Part shown: positions 12,044-24,389 of the stretch, piece by piece
Numbering within the stretch: position 1 is the stretch's first letter
Layout: each line of letters starts with the position of its first letter
From: Nematostella vectensis
Lineage: Eukaryota; Cnidaria; Anthozoa; Actiniaria; Edwardsiidae
Length of the DNA: 64,000 bases
Assembly: GCF_932526225.1 (NCBI RefSeq)
Contig: NC_064046.1
Span: forward strand, 2,852,001 to 2,916,000
Reading direction: 5' to 3'
Position numbers and translations under genes: made by a program
Notes under the pieces: model-generated
The model's input: the letters and a program-made list of their open reading frames with translations, nothing else
Databases searched by the model: none
Told to the model about the DNA's origin: nothing

Positions 12044-15000
12044 ATGACTTTCCTGTTCACGGCAAAACTTCTCGCCATCTTTTTAACAACAATTTGGATC
12101 GCGCAAAGTGTGGTTCTATCAAAACCCTTTGAAGCCCAAAGCGATGAGAAAGTTTTCCGTTTCGCCAATCTTTACGGTAATCACATGGTTTTACAGCAAG
12201 CTCCTCATCGTGCGACCGTCTGGGGCTACGGGGAACCTGGCCAGATCGTGAAAATTACGCTTGCTCCGGAACACATGATGAACTCGAAGACTATTTACAA
12301 AACTTCCGTTTCCAAGGCGTGTGAGTACCACCTGTTATAAGCGATCACTTGGTTATCTAAAATAGATAAAGTCAAGACATCTTGGTTTCACCAGTATATA
12401 TTTGGCTGAAAAACCCTGATTGCTGATGCATTATTTCCCAGGCTGGGATATAGCCAATAAAGGGTAGGGCTCAATACAGTAGAACCCCGCTAACTAGAAC
12501 TCGGCTAACTCCCCCCTAACTCGAACTAAGTTCGATTTCCCTTGAAGTTAATTTTGAGTCATTTTTACTCTGCTAACTCAAATTCCCCGCTAACTCGAAC
12601 TCCCCGCTAACTCGAACTGATTTTTGCTTCCCCTCAGAGTTCGAGTTAGCGGGGTTCTTAGGGCTATTGATGCATGGCTATCTTTTTTACCAGGGCTGTA
12701 GCAGGGGGTGGGGCACTGGGACTATGTGCCCCCCAATATTTAAAAAAAAATATAAGGAAATGACCAGTAGGGGCGGGGCTTTGGCCTCTGCGCAGCTCTG
12801 TTTATGAAGCACCCCTTGTGCGCTTCTTCTCTAGTTGTTTTTTTTTAGTAATATTTTTGATGGTATGAAGTGCTAGTCTCCCGCGCAGCCGTCCTTTGTG
12901 TTGGTCACGCAACACTTCCTTCCTGTTGCATGACCGACACAAAGACTAATGAAGTGCTTGAATAGAGCTAAGTCTGTATTTTCTGGTAATTTTGCTCATT
13001 TCTTTTTACTGGTAACACTAGATGGCTCAGGTGATGCTGGTGTGTGGAAAGTGGCATTAGACCCACAAAAGGCTGGAGGTCCATATACAGTTCATGCCTC
13101 ATCTGTGGTTAATGGGTCTGCTGTGGAAAGTCTACTTTCAGACGTGCTATTTGGAGATGTCTGGGTGTGCAGTGGACAAAGTAACATGGACTTTTCTATC
13201 ACACAGGTAGTGTGTGTGCAAATTTTCCCTTCAGTCTTTTTGTCTGTCACACTGTCTGTCTGTCAGTGCTTTTATTTGTGTCTATCCACCTTTCATACTG
13301 TCTGTTGATGCTATAGCTGCAAAATAAATGTGCACCAGGCCTGTAGCCAGGATTTTGAGCAGTAGGGTTCGTTAGGGGACCATGAGCGGACTCTTTTCTC
13401 TTAGGTAGCTTGCAGTGGTACTCAATTTTCCTTCATTAGAGCAGACCGTCCAGTCGAGTGGGGCGGTTCTTGTGACCCCCCTGGCTACGGGCCTGTGCAT
13501 CCACCAAAAAGTGTGTTCTTATTGCCAAATAACATACTCTATTCATCATCCTCAGGAACCAAGGGCATTGAGGTCAGCTTAACAAGGCATGAGTATGAGG
13601 TAGAACAAGGCTGATGGAGGGGGGAGGGGGTATGGGGTGGGAAAGAAAAAAAAAAGGAGCCATCCCCTCTTTGTGCCTTGTTACACTGACCTTAATGCTC
13701 TGGGTTCCCAAGGAAGTTTCTTCATATGATATCCTGACTACACACACTCTCTTTGTAAATCCTGGGTACATACATGCCTTACAAAGGCATTTACTTAGGA
13801 TTGGCTGAGGGAGGGGGGGGGGGGGGGTATCAAGGTGCATCTGGTTATCAAGCTGTATTCCCTTTGCTTGAGCCTTGCTGTCAATCCTACTCAAATATCC
13901 TATCAAAATAAAGCCATTGCCATGATTTGTATTGATGATGATGATGACAAACTTTATTAAAGTGTCGAAGACCGTCTAGCTCAAGAAACGAAGACCGGAC
14001 TAATATGGGGCCACAACCAAAACATCAAAATGAGAGGAAAAAAAATGTATCTGTAAATACTAAAATTGATATACTGATACTTTGTATTGATACTACTACT
14101 GCTTTATAACTGATTTAATTAATATGAGATAGAATAAAAAAAAATAATAATAATAATAAATAAAATAAATAAAAAATAAATGTAGAATTTATAAATAGTT
14201 ATTAATTTTTGCACAAAGAGCAGCATTTTGTCCCATCATCAGTTAGGATGGAAATGTCGATTTCTCTTATTTGAGTTTAAAAGTATTTAAACTCGGTGAC
14301 GATCTTATGGTGACCGACAGTTTCCCCCAAAGCTTTGGCCCAAGGTACCTTAAAGAGTGCTTTCCATAAGTAGTGGTGTTGTACCTTTTGAAGGGGGAGG
14401 GGAAATGAATTGAGTTTTTTTTTTTTTTTTTTGCTCTATCTTTTTTTCTGTCAAGAAGCAGGAATTGAATTGGTTAAAGGTTAGAAAATGAGACATAAGA
14501 AGGAGAGGAAGCAAAATAGAAGAATAAATAAAGAAAATCAGTATATAGTATATCCCACTCTAAAAAGAGACTCCAGTTATTCGTTTTTAATGAATAGTTT
14601 TATTTAACTATGTTTCTTAATGACTAGACTAACAACCCCAAAGAAGCAGCAGCTGAGGCCAACCACTATCCGCACATCAGGCTCTTCACTGCAGAGAGGT
14701 TTAACTCCACTTCACCCCTCTATGAGCTAAAGGCAATCCGTCAGCTGTGGTCTGTTGCCTCATCAGGTGAGAACTATGCTTAGATCAAATAATGTTGTTC
14801 CTGTTTCATCTAAAATATTAACATAATTCAGGGGCGGATCCAGGAATTCCAAAAAGGGGGGCAGCAAGGGTTTCAAGAAAAGGCGGGCTGGATTCATTGT
14901 TCTTTCAAAGATTTCCTTATATTTCTTGTTATTTTTAATCCAATTTTATATCTTAAAATAGGGGGGCATGGCCCGCTCTGTCTACCCCTAGACCTGCCCT

Positions 15001-18000
15001 TGTAATTTACTATAAATGCATTTATAGGTGGGGTACATCCTCTCAAAATAAAAAGGTCCACTTTTCGGGGGTAGGGAATAAACAAAATACCTAAAAGTGA
15101 CATATTTCTTTGACTTTTCTATCAATGTTAGAGTGGACTTGAATGTAACAAACAATTGAGACTGATTAGAGATTTTAGATGCAAAGCCTTAGCCATGGTA
15201 CTTCACAAATTATAAGGAAATGACTATGAGATGTACCCAGTACAGAGGGGAAGGGTGAACGTGCCCCCGGTGCCCCACCCCCTGCATATTTACAGGGTTA
15301 TGATATATATTTTATCTATTTACAGAATAGTATTATCAATGACGTTTTGCAATCTTGAGTAATTGGAAAAAGGGACAATTTAGGCAAGGCTGTCATGCGC
15401 GCTTCTTTCTTCGCAACGCCATTTGCGCGCGCATTACCATAGAAACCTACCTCAACTACCAGAATGCAGTGCGCGCATTCTTAAGCTTGCACCAAACGAA
15501 GCGTGCGCTGCATGACGGTAGTTGAGGTAGGTTTCCATGGTGAGTGCGCGCGAATGCTTATAGCTGGAATGGCCTATTAATCCCGGTCTAGTCAATCGTT
15601 AAAAATCGATACCGATTTGGCAATCGATAAATCGAAAAAAATTGATTAGAGCTGTTTGATTTTTATCGATTGAATAAAAAAAAAACGTTTAAAATCGACC
15701 GATTTAAAAAAGTTAACGATTTTTATCGATTGATAAAGTAGTGAATGATTTTTATCGATTTATTACGAATTTTAATGCAATAGAAACCAAGCAGGTCGGC
15801 ACAGCTATTTCAACCCTGACACAAGCTGATAACATGTCAGGTATTATTATATACCGAGTAAATGCTAACCAGGAAATATAATAAGCAATCGACACTACCC
15901 AACGGCCCGCATGTTTTTGCCTGACCGTCACATGTAATGCAGGCGTCTACCCGGTACCTTTTTCTCTCCTGTACACTCCCCCATTCCCCACCCTTTTTTT
16001 CTTTTTTGTTCAAAATCAGAGGGCGGCTACAAAAAAGCGCTCGAGGCTGGTTTTTCGCGATATAGACACTGGGTAAACGCCTGCAATACTGGTCTAAGGT
16101 TGTTCTATGTTCTCATGTCATCATTTGTTAGTTTGCTTTTTTGGCCCTTCTCTCTCGTGGTTGATTGTTTATATGACGAGCGGGCTACCGAATCGATTCC
16201 TTGGAAATATCAGAGTATGTTTGAAATTGGAACTCGATTTTTTTCGATATTTCCAAGGAATCCATTCGGTGGTCCGCTTGTCATATAAGACATCAAATGT
16301 GGCTGATACTATACGCTAAATAGAGCGGTTTGCAGTTACAGTTTTTTTAAAATAGCGTACCAAACCTTCTTATTTGCGAATAATTTGCACGTGCATCGCG
16401 CCTTGCCGATTATTAATACCTAATATGTTATTTGTGAGTTTACAAACTACATTGGTTATTTATGAATTTACAAACTCAGGGGCGTAGCCAAGGGGGTGGC
16501 CTTGGACCCCCCCTCCCCTTCTAGTAGCCAAATATACAGTAAATGTATGAGACATTATCTAAAATACAGGAGAAAATGCCTTGAAAGTCCCTTTTTGGTC
16601 CCCTGCTGTTAAAAATCCTGGCTACGCCGCTGAAACTACATTGGTTACAGATCAGATCGATCGCACGTTCCAAAGGGGCAAATAACGGGAAACAAGAATG
16701 AAAGATTCCGAACGTCGCGCATCGTCAAAATTATCTCTGCATTGAAACTGTTTACTGCTTTGGAAATCGAAAGTTTTCTGGTTCAGCTCCTGGCGTGCGA
16801 TCTCCGTCAGACACAATAAGGTCAGTTTGGCCTGGAATTCCTGTTTGGCCGGCTTGACTAGGGGATACTGCTTTACAAGCTCTGTTTTCGATTCCTGCTT
16901 GACTGGCATTACTATGGGTTTCTTGTTTAAAGGCTTTGTTTTCGATTCCTGTTGGACTGGCTTTACACGTACTTTCTACTTGCTTTACTTGGCTAAGACA
17001 GCTGGTTGAGAGACGCTTGCTTCGCTGCGCTTGCTTCGCTCCGGCTGGACTAAGCATATCTTGGCTCATTCGGCCAAAAGAAGAGGTCGGAGGATGTGCA
17101 CTGCATTGCGAAGATGCTCTTGTGTTATCTTCCCCTCTATATGTTAACCTGCTTGGTATAGTGGTGATGCCTTGCGAAGCTTTGCTTTTCTCGGAGTTGA
17201 TAGCATCCAATCTACGGCGGAAAGGCGACCTTTTCAGCAAAGCGCCCCTCAGTTCGCCTGATCTGACGCAGTAAATAATGGGATTCAGTGATGAATTTAA
17301 GAACAGTATTGTTTCCATCCAAGGTACAAAGGAAAAGGCGAATGGGTCTTGCATCATTGAGGGCTGGAAAGTGCCAAGTATGAGCAGTATTAGAACGGGG
17401 ATGTATGTGATCGTGAGCGCCCCGATAAGAATTAATACAGTCTTTACTGCCTTGTTATCTTTTTGCCTCTTCGCAATAACATCCAAAGATATTGCTTGTT
17501 GTTTGATGGCTCTCCTTTGCTTGTTGACCTCCATCAGAATACCACCATACCAGAAAACAATTAAAAACATAAATATGACGGTTTTACTCAGTGAAAACAT
17601 GTTGCAAATGAAAAACATAATAGGGGAATAGGGTCGCGAATATCGGACGATGGCGAATGATGCGTTGATGAGCCAGAATATAACGCCAGCGCAGGTTAAC
17701 CTTGTAGTAGTGATGTAGTCTTGGTATTTATAGGGCTGTGTTACGGCGACATATCGATCAAACGTGACAAGTGATAGCTGGTACAGAGATACGCCCGAGA
17801 AAATGTAGACACAAAAGTGAATGGCGTTTTCCAGTGTGCAGAACGGACCAGTCTGGGTCAAATGAGTTATTTCGCGCGCTACGAACAAAGACTGTGAAAG
17901 GAGACCACTAAAGAAGTCCGTCGCGGCTAGAAAACTTAGTGCGACGTTGGAATTTATTTCTCGAAGCGTAGACTCGCTTGCGATAGTGATAATGACTAAT

Positions 18001-21000
18001 GCATTGAACACCACAGCAATCGGTTGAGTTAGGATACAGGTGATAATTGCTGTGATGGAGGAGAATCTCGTTGCTGTATCCGTGAAGGTCGGATTCCAAG
18101 TGACAAAGTTTGAGAGAGCGCATTCGATGAAGCCTGTCTGGGTAGAACTGTTCATTTCGTCAAGACAATCCAACGTGATTTTCTTCTTTGAGTGCTCAGG
18201 TTTTTAACGGAGGAGTTGGTTGTCGGAGAGCTTTATTCCATGAGAAATAAATACCCTTTTGGTTAATAATTGCACGGAGAAGCCGTGAAAATTACTTCCC
18301 CAAAAGACAAGCACTTTTTGATTTGAGATAAAAGAGATTCTATGTTGTTACCGGTTTGTTGTTCTGACCATTTGTCAGCTCTTCATAGTGTACACTACAA
18401 AATGAGTTTTGTCGCCATCGCGACTGTTTTTCTGAACGCGTTTTCTGAATGCATCTTAATTCTGTTTTGGACATCCATTATTACTGTCGAATCCGTTGTG
18501 TCGCGACCCGCGTTTTCAAAACACGATTTGTTTTGGTTTCCTGTTCCGTCAGTAAAACCATTCTGAGCCAATCAGAGTCTCGCTTTGTGCACTTCCTGGC
18601 TATCCTCTGGACGAAAACCAGACAGTGTCGCGACAGAAAGCCATGCAACTGCACTAGGCGAGAGATGGCAAGAATCTGATTGCCTTAGATTAATTTGACT
18701 GGCGGAACAGAAAATCCCAAAAGACAAAAACAAATCGATGTTTTGAAAATGCGGCGTCGCGATACAACGGATTCGACAGTAAAACAAATGTCACTTTTCG
18801 TGCCGTTTCAAAATACATTCCGAGGTCTAAAAAGCATCTTGTTTGTTTGTGTACCGCCTCCTCCTTATAATTAATCTTTATAGTGTTACATTTTTTGAAA
18901 TTTTATCTTTTTCGGCAGACATGTTTGAGTAATAATAGTTACTTTTGCGATCATCAGAATACAGCATACGCCAAAAAACACAGTCTTTGAAAAATATTGA
19001 GATTATTAGGGTTTGTTACAACAACCGATTGCTGAATAATTGATGTTATTCGAATGTCGAAGTTTGGAAAAAAACGACTGCAGTACGAAAACAAAATGCG
19101 AGAACCCTCTAAAATATGCTTTATCTAATAAATAAATCGGGTTTCAAGGGTCACGCCTGTGAAATATAACGATATTCCGTTGGGCCGATCTTCCTCAAAA
19201 TTGACTATAACAATCTGAACATCTTGAGATAGATGAACATACTGCCAATCAAATCGTTCACGGAAAGAAAACTATCCTCTGAATGTTCGATTTGGTATTC
19301 CCCTTATAAAAATTTGCAAACATTAACATTTGGATAACGTGTTTTTTTAGTTTTGCGCTTGGCTGAGAAAGCAGCACATTTTCGCTATTATCGTGATTCA
19401 AATGTATTGATTTTGATCGCTTTTAGCTTTTTGTAGACTGTTTAAACACTTACCTCTTGAACATGATCTAAGCTAGGTTATGAAAAAGCAGCTGCAACAG
19501 ATTAGAGTTGAATGTCTATATGCGTAACGACGCAATAGGCAATTTTGCTGTATCGGTTTCTCTTCCAAACTCCCAGAAACCGCAGAGCTTCGGTTGTTAT
19601 GGATTAGCCTCGATTCACAGGTTGGTGACCCTCGAGTCCACCAGAAATCTCAAGATGTTTAAATAGTTTCATAACAATTTGTAACAATTAGAGAAATCGG
19701 GTAAATAACTATTTGATGGGGAGCGCTTTAAAAATGTGCATGATTTTTTTGGGAAACCAGTCCTTTGAAAAGAGGCGGACAACCTTATTTTTCACATTTT
19801 AAGAAAACATTTGTCAGAATGGCTGTACGTAGTATACTTCTATTTTTTTGCCTCTACTTTCCCATCAATCGCATCCTATGAAGTCTATTCCTCTACAATC
19901 TTTACGTGAGGACAATTTCAGATTGTAAAAATCTCCCACCAACTTTTATGACACTCTCATATGATGAATGCAATAACATTCTACCTCCCAAAAAGCATTT
20001 AATTATCTACATTTTTCTTTATTTGTTTTTTAATTATTTCTGTTATCTTGCATAGTGCCATGCTTTGATGTCGCAAGTCAAATAAATAGATGTAGATCTA
20101 TTTAATCTCTTAGCTTAATTGCTTATTTGTTTCCTACAGGTTCATACACTTCAGCCTCGATCAAACGGAGATGAGAGTTGATGAGAGTCGATGATGACAG
20201 TACCAGCTTTCACGTCCGTTTGACTGTGCAATCTCACACACTCTCACTGGCTCTTATTTACGTTGAACATGTTCAAATTCGACTTATTGAGTGTTGGTTG
20301 ATCGCTCGAATGAATGAATAAGCTGATGAGAGTATTTCGGTCAGCAGTTTTCATTCAAAGTGGAATTTAACGTGTAATTTCCGATTCAGTTTTTAATCCT
20401 GAACTCAAATCATTATTTCAAAACCTTATGTTCATCCCCCCCAGAAAAAAAAAATTGAACGCGTTTTTCCTTGAAAGCAGGGCCGTAGCAGGGTGTGGGG
20501 CGCGTGCCCCCCCCCAATATTTCCAATAATTATAAGAAAATGACGATTAGAGCGTGGCTGTGGCCCCCAATTATTTCTTAATGTTTTTGTATCGTATCCC
20601 CCCCCCCCCCTCAATATTTCAAAGCCTGCTACGTGAGTAGCGCGCGCTTGTTTACATGAGAGTAGCACGGGCTGGTTGTTTGACCACTCTCACTAACTCT
20701 CAAAGGCCGTTTGGTCGGAACCCTGAGAGGGCTAGAAAGAGCTGAACTCTCATTAACTCTCATCAACTCTTATCGGCTCTCAACTCCGTTTGATCGAAGC
20801 TTTTCTTCTTTGTGATGAAGTATATTGTTCCCTCACCGTCTCCCACTCTCTACCGCACGCTTGTTACACCCACGTAATGACACTCCCCCTTCTTGTTGAT
20901 CACTTCAGCTAGCATAAATGGCGGAGCGTGGAAGTACTTTTCCGCCGTGTGCTGGTTCTATGGGAAAAACCTGTTTGACCGGTTACAGTATCCCATTGGA

Positions 21001-23270
21001 CTCATATCGACCACGTGGGGAGGGACGGCTATCGAGGAATGGTCATCCCCGGACTCCCTCGCCAAGTGTGGGATCCAATCCTTCGACTCCAGTAAAGTGT
21101 AAGTGCTGAATAACGTATGCGCATGCGCGTGCTCTGGCGAAAGAAAGTGTTGAATCCCCGTTGAATCTATCGTTCGGGTGAAGGTACGAAAGGATGACTT
21201 CAGTCGCTGTTTTGACTAGATGTTCAGCATTAAAACCATACTGTACAAAAGATGACAGATTTGTTTGATAATGAGGGAGTCACAAAGAAAATTATAGTCT
21301 TAGCTACCAAAAGGCTAGTTTAACAGCGCAGTACTGGAACTAGTCTTGCGTTTTTCAGCACTGGCAGTGCAAGACTGGTCACGATAGCGTTCTAGAGGCC
21401 TGGGGCAAGTCTACCTCGTGCCCATACGGCCAAGGACCCTGGGTTTTTCCAAGGGATTTGAAACTCGAATATTCCGTAGATGGGTCTGCGATAAAAAATG
21501 CTGGTTTCCATATGATCGCACTCGACTGCACAAGATCGCACACCCCTAAAAACCGGAGCAAGTATTACATGCTCACAAAAAGGCTTAGTTATACCTGATG
21601 TATACCAGTATAAATATTTTATCTCTCGAAATCTTCCTAGATTCCACGCCGCTGAGGAGAAGACTCTAGGTCCGTTCCCTAACGGCGGCTCCGGCCTGTA
21701 CAACGGCATGGTCCACCCCTTTCTCAACATCTCCATATATGGTGTTATCTGGTACCAGGGCGAGTCGAATAGCGGAGCCCCGCAGACGTATAACTGTACA
21801 TTCCCAGCCATGATCGAGGACTGGAGGCGCAAGTGGTTCAGCGGTACTTCACATGACACAGATCCCGAGTTCCCTTTCGGGTTTGTTCAGGTATTTCAGG
21901 ATTACCTGCCTCGTAACCAGGCGCTTTCTAGCGTGACCGGACTAAGCGCGCAGGGGTGCGTGGGTAGAACGAAGAATTCGTTTCTCCCGTCGACCCTTCC
22001 CTTGGTCCTTTGCGCCATCGCTAAACCTTCCCATGGTTCATTGCGCTCACTAGTCTCGAATTGCTTTTAGCGACAGTGATATTTTCTCTTGTTTTTACTG
22101 ACTTTAGACGCCTGGGTACGAGGCAGAGGATTTACTATAAAATATATAGATGACCCCTACTTTCTTTCAAGCCACAATTTTAAGTAATCTCCTCTATCTT
22201 TCACAAATTCAAAGCAAAGCAATTGAAATATCAGGGCCTTACCCAGGATTTTTCTTCGGGGGTGGGGGGGTGGGGAGGGAAAGAGTATTAGACTTACCAG
22301 AGTGATGTAGCTTATGATTAATAGTTATGTCTACAAAAAGCACATCCATTGGTAACCGAGAGTGGACCTTCGGACCTGCACCCCCCCTCCCTCCCTGGGT
22401 ACGGGCCTGAATACTGCTTGCAGCCCGTCTTTTGGCGAACGTAAAAATTAAACGTATCGCCAAGTTTCCTCGCCACCCAATACGTCCTCGTGCCCTGAAG
22501 CGTCTGTACAAGTGAACCCATCTTTATTGGACATCTTTATACCAGTCATACTCAGCGATCAATCATATTTAACCTCAGCTTTCCAGCTACACATCCGACC
22601 CAACATTGATCGATGGTTTTCCTGCCATTCGTTGGGCACAAACTGCTGACCAAGGCTACGTCCCCAATTCGAGCATGCGTAATGTTTTCATGGCGGTTGC
22701 CATGGATCTTGGGAACGCGACTTCGCCCTACGGAAGCATTCACCCTACCGACAAACGAGACGTTGGGTTCAGACTGGGTCTAGCCGGGCGCGCAATCGCT
22801 TATGGGGAGCCTGGTGTCTATCATACGGGACCTTTGATTGTGGAGGTGAAGTCACATGCTTCCTCAAAAGACGGCTGGGGAGTTGAGCTTGCTTATACAA
22901 ACGTCGGCGTAGAAGGGTTGGAAGTCCGACAAGCTGGAGGATTTGAGGTGTGTTTATTTTTCCTTGTAATGGTGGAGTAAGCCGTGCATAGCAAGTTTTC
23001 TATGAAATCCTCTTTTGTTCCTTATTGCACAAAGCTTTGTTTCACTTTTAGCTCTTCTGCAAGTCTTCCTCCAAATGGCTTCCCGCCAAAATCACTGAAA
23101 GTGCTTTCTATACCGTGAGCCTGCAAGGCGTATGTCCAGCGGGTCCTGGTGACGTCACGGCCGTACGGTATGCGTGGAGGACGGATCCATGTGATTTCAA
23201 GAAGTGCGCTGTGTACAGCAAGGCCGAGGAACTACCGGCTGGTCCTTACATAAAGTATGCACCTTTCTAA
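12044..23270 (+). CDS. SIAE: Sialate O-acetylesterase
   Basis: SIAE removes O-acetyl esters from sialic acids in the lysosome or secretory path (SGNH-type serine esterase). Coding exons are 12044-12320, 13022-13206, 14628-14766, 20909-21098, 21641-21955, 22587-22947 and 23052-23270; they total 1686 bp (561 aa, close to the human 523), with all phases consistent. Residues 1-25 form a hydrophobic signal peptide. Family blocks in order: LYGNHMVLQQAP, DVLFGDVWVCSGQSNM (nucleophile Ser146 in GQSNM), YFSAVCWFYGKNLFD, YPIGLISTTWGGTAIEEWSS, GVIWYQGESN, NCTFPAMIEDWR, IRWAQTADQGYVPN and GSIHPTDKR (candidate catalytic His421), then a C-terminal beta domain ending in a Lys-Tyr-Ala-Pro-Phe tail before TAA. 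The donor at 21956 (GTGCGT) was preferred over an earlier GTATTT because only it preserves phase. A GPCR gene lies antisense in intron 3. Confidence 0.95.
12478..12660. mobile_element. MITE with 'CAGTAGAACCCCGCTAACT' terminal repeats
   Basis: The left end CAGTAGAACCCCGCTAACT and the right end GTTCGAGTTAGCGGGGTTCT are inverted copies, with internal tandem GCTAACTCGAACTCCCC motifs. The termini resemble those of pogo/Tigger-type non-autonomous elements (family knowledge). A related fragment lies at 39655-39735. It is in SIAE intron 1. Confidence 0.7.
13336..13495. mobile_element. Copy of the CAGGCCCGTA...TACGGGCCTG element, 5-bp target duplication
   Basis: The termini CAGGCCTGTAGCCAGGATTT and CCTGGCTACGGGCCTG are inverted repeats. 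Flanks are TGCAC (13331-13335) and TGCAT (13496-13500), a 4/5 match to a 5-bp target-site duplication. It lies in SIAE intron 2 and is short and non-coding. Confidence 0.75.
13501..14627. other. SIAE intron 2 remainder, low complexity
   Basis: G-tracts at 13617-13640 and 13806-13828, an AT-rich TAA/AATAAA stretch at 14130-14200 and a T-run at 14416-14431. I see no exon, RNA gene or intact transposon. Confidence 0.5.
15392..15556. mobile_element. Inverted-repeat element rich in GCGCGC
   Basis: Left arm GAAACCTACCTCAACTACC and right arm GGTAGTTGAGGTAGGTTTCC are complementary and flanked by GCGCGC-rich termini. It lies in SIAE intron 3. It is followed at 15597-15770 by an AT-rich stretch with many ATCGAT and ATCGATT motifs, a separate low-complexity block. 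Confidence 0.65.
16171..16286. mobile_element. 116-bp hairpin element
   Basis: Arms of about 41 bp start ATATGACGAGCGGGCTACCG and end inversely at CGGTGGTCCGCTTGTCATAT. The inner arms CCTTGGAAATATC pair exactly. It lies just downstream of the GPCR gene, in SIAE intron 3. Confidence 0.8.
16752..18155 (-). CDS. Orphan rhodopsin-class (class A) G protein-coupled receptor, single exon
   Basis: A 467-residue seven-transmembrane receptor in one exon. The first Met is at 18155 (MNSST, with an N-glycosylation sequon at Asn2); the frame is open a little further upstream but has no earlier ATG. TM1 is the segment ending NALVIITIA and TM2 is around LSFLAATDFFSG. A DRY-box variant FDRYVAV follows TM3. 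TM6-7 end in the motif NPIIY at SSLNPIIYCV, then a short Arg-rich helix 8. The last 150 residues are a Ser/Thr/Gln-rich tail with short degenerate repeats (TGIENKAFKQ, AGIENRACK). Ligand unknown; peptide, amine or orphan cnidarian receptors are possible. It lies wholly inside SIAE intron 3 on the opposite strand. Confidence 0.9.
   Translation of the reverse strand: MNSSTQTGFIECALSNFVTWNPTFTDTATRFSSITAIITCILTQPIAVVFNALVIITIASESTLREINSNVALSFLAATDFFSGLLSQSLFVAREITHLTQTGPFCTLENAIHFCVYIFSGVSLYQLSLVTFDRYVAVTQPYKYQDYITTTRLTCAGVIFWLINASFAIVRYSRPYSPIMFFICNMFSLSKTVIFMFLIVFWYGGILMEVNKQRRAIKQQAISLDVIAKRQKDNKAVKTVLILIGALTITYIPVLILLILGTFQPSMMQDPFAFSFVPWMETILFLNSSLNPIIYCVRSGELRGALLKRSPFRRRLDAINSEKSKASQGITTIPSRLTYRGEDNTRASSQCSAHPPTSSFGRMSQDMLSPAGAKQAQRSKRLSTSCLSQVKQVESTCKASPTGIENKAFKQETHSNASQAGIENRACKAVSPSQAGQTGIPGQTDLIVSDGDRTPGAEPENFRFPKQ
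18481..18782. mobile_element. 302-bp MITE with TTACTGTCGAATCC termini
   Basis: The left end TTACTGTCGAATCCGTTG and the right end CAACGGATTCGACAGTAA are inverted repeats. The similarity continues inwards about 75 bp, through GTCGCGAC and GTTTTCAAAAC-like blocks. It lies upstream of the GPCR start, in SIAE intron 3. Confidence 0.8.
18800..20150. other. SIAE intron 3 stretch without a gene
   Basis: AT-rich sequence on the 5' side of the GPCR. It may hold the GPCR promoter, but I see no motif, exon or repeat that I can support. Confidence 0.5.
20157..20797. mobile_element. Inverted-repeat element with TCGATCAAACGGAG termini
   Basis: The left terminus TCGATCAAACGGAGATGAGA and the right terminus CTCCGTTTGATCGA are inverted. 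Internal repeats of GAGAGTTGATGAGAGT and its complement line both sides. A poly-C family insertion (GGGCGCGTGCCCCC, about 20478-20640) sits inside. It lies immediately upstream of SIAE exon 4. Confidence 0.65.
22232..22409. mobile_element. CAGGCCCGTA-family element (5-bp target duplication), SIAE intron 5
   Basis: Terminal inverted repeats CAGGGCCTTACCCAGG and CCTGGGTACGGGCCTG, with G- and C-tracts just inside. Flanks are AATAT (22227-22231) and AATAC (22410-22414). Non-coding. Confidence 0.8.
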
Positions 23271-24389
23271 GAGGACGTACTTCATCTGCTAGGGACTGGT
23301 CCGAATCTTTTAACACCACAGCGAGTGTGAGAGAATCGGCGGGAGATGGTAAACATTTGTCAAACTCTTAGATTGTTTTAGATTTGGAATCACTCATTTT
23401 ATTTAAGAAGAATTTTAATGAAATTTCGATTAAATGTTGATTCTTTCAAATTTGTGGATTGTTTGCTTACAGGCCCTTACGTTTATAGATTACAAAACAC
23501 TCTATTTATCGAGAATTTTTTATTGAATTTTATTATGCGTTTATAAATGAAAATGTATGTGCATGGCACTCTACATGGTTTTGTGTTCTTTTAATTGTCA
23601 CTGACATTAGCATAGCCTTGTTGATGACTTGTGTGCATTTCTACAACATTTGTTTTGCTTTTGATTATTCGTATTGTGATGTGGAAAGTGTTAAGTGGTG
23701 TTGTTGTTTTTTCAGCTTTTGTCAACCGCCATTTTGTCATTCTAGCAAATTACCGAGAAAGCATCCATTTTTATCGGTTGATTTGCTGAAACGAGTATTT
23801 CTTCGCAATTTGCCTCCCAATGCTTAATGAAATTATAACAACTGTGTGACCGACTAATACCCCTTATATTGAATAATTGATATTTAATAGAAACAATTCT
23901 CAACCCCAATAAATTACCATGTGTCAGAATTATAGTTGTGTTTCCTCGCATTCACTGAGTTTCAAAAAAAAGAGCTACTTTCTTAGAGAAGTGTTCCCTC
24001 AGCATAAATTCTGCTGTTCTATTCGGCGACCCTGTGGTTGGCCATGAGGCAGAATGCTCCGGATGACGTCACACCATCAACCATAAAATCCGAAAAGAAC
24101 GCCATTAACTAAGCTCGTTTACTCAACTTTTTTAGGGTGCTGCTATCACGTTCTACGTTTGTTAAGAAATACAGCAACACCCGATTGGGTCATTGTCATT
24201 AATGTGTTCTAAATTGCGTAAAGTACCACCTGGCCTGCTAACATGTCTTGTTTCCGAACGCGCGAAGGCCCTTACTGGACCCAAGGTTCCAGTGCTCCTC
24301 AATCATTTAGCCCCACAGGGCTTTCGAAGTTCGAAAACAAAATATCTCCGATTTACCCAAAATGAAGAGGAGGTTGTTGATCCTTTGTC
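23271..24389. other. Convergent intergenic region between SIAE and the minus DTX3L-like gene
   Basis: The 3' ends of both genes fall here. An AATAAA at about 23909 on the plus strand could serve SIAE. The block 23711-23870 (GCCATTTTGTCATTCTAG) is repeated in diverged form at 58230-58440, so it is part of a dispersed repeat. No gene seen. Confidence 0.5.

Noticed and set aside
21392-21859. 155-codon minus ORF
   Set aside because: Antisense to SIAE exon 5, whose plus frame carries clear esterase motifs.
21880-22070. Read-through of SIAE exon 5 beyond 21955
   Set aside because: The frame stays open to 22070, but only the GTGCGT donor at 21956 joins in phase to the next conserved exon.
22239-22521. 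Minus ORFs at 22.2-22.5 kb, and similar ones at 44.3-44.7 kb and 27.7-28.0 kb
   Set aside because: They fall in copies of the CAGGCCCGTA transposon family and read through poly-G or poly-C.
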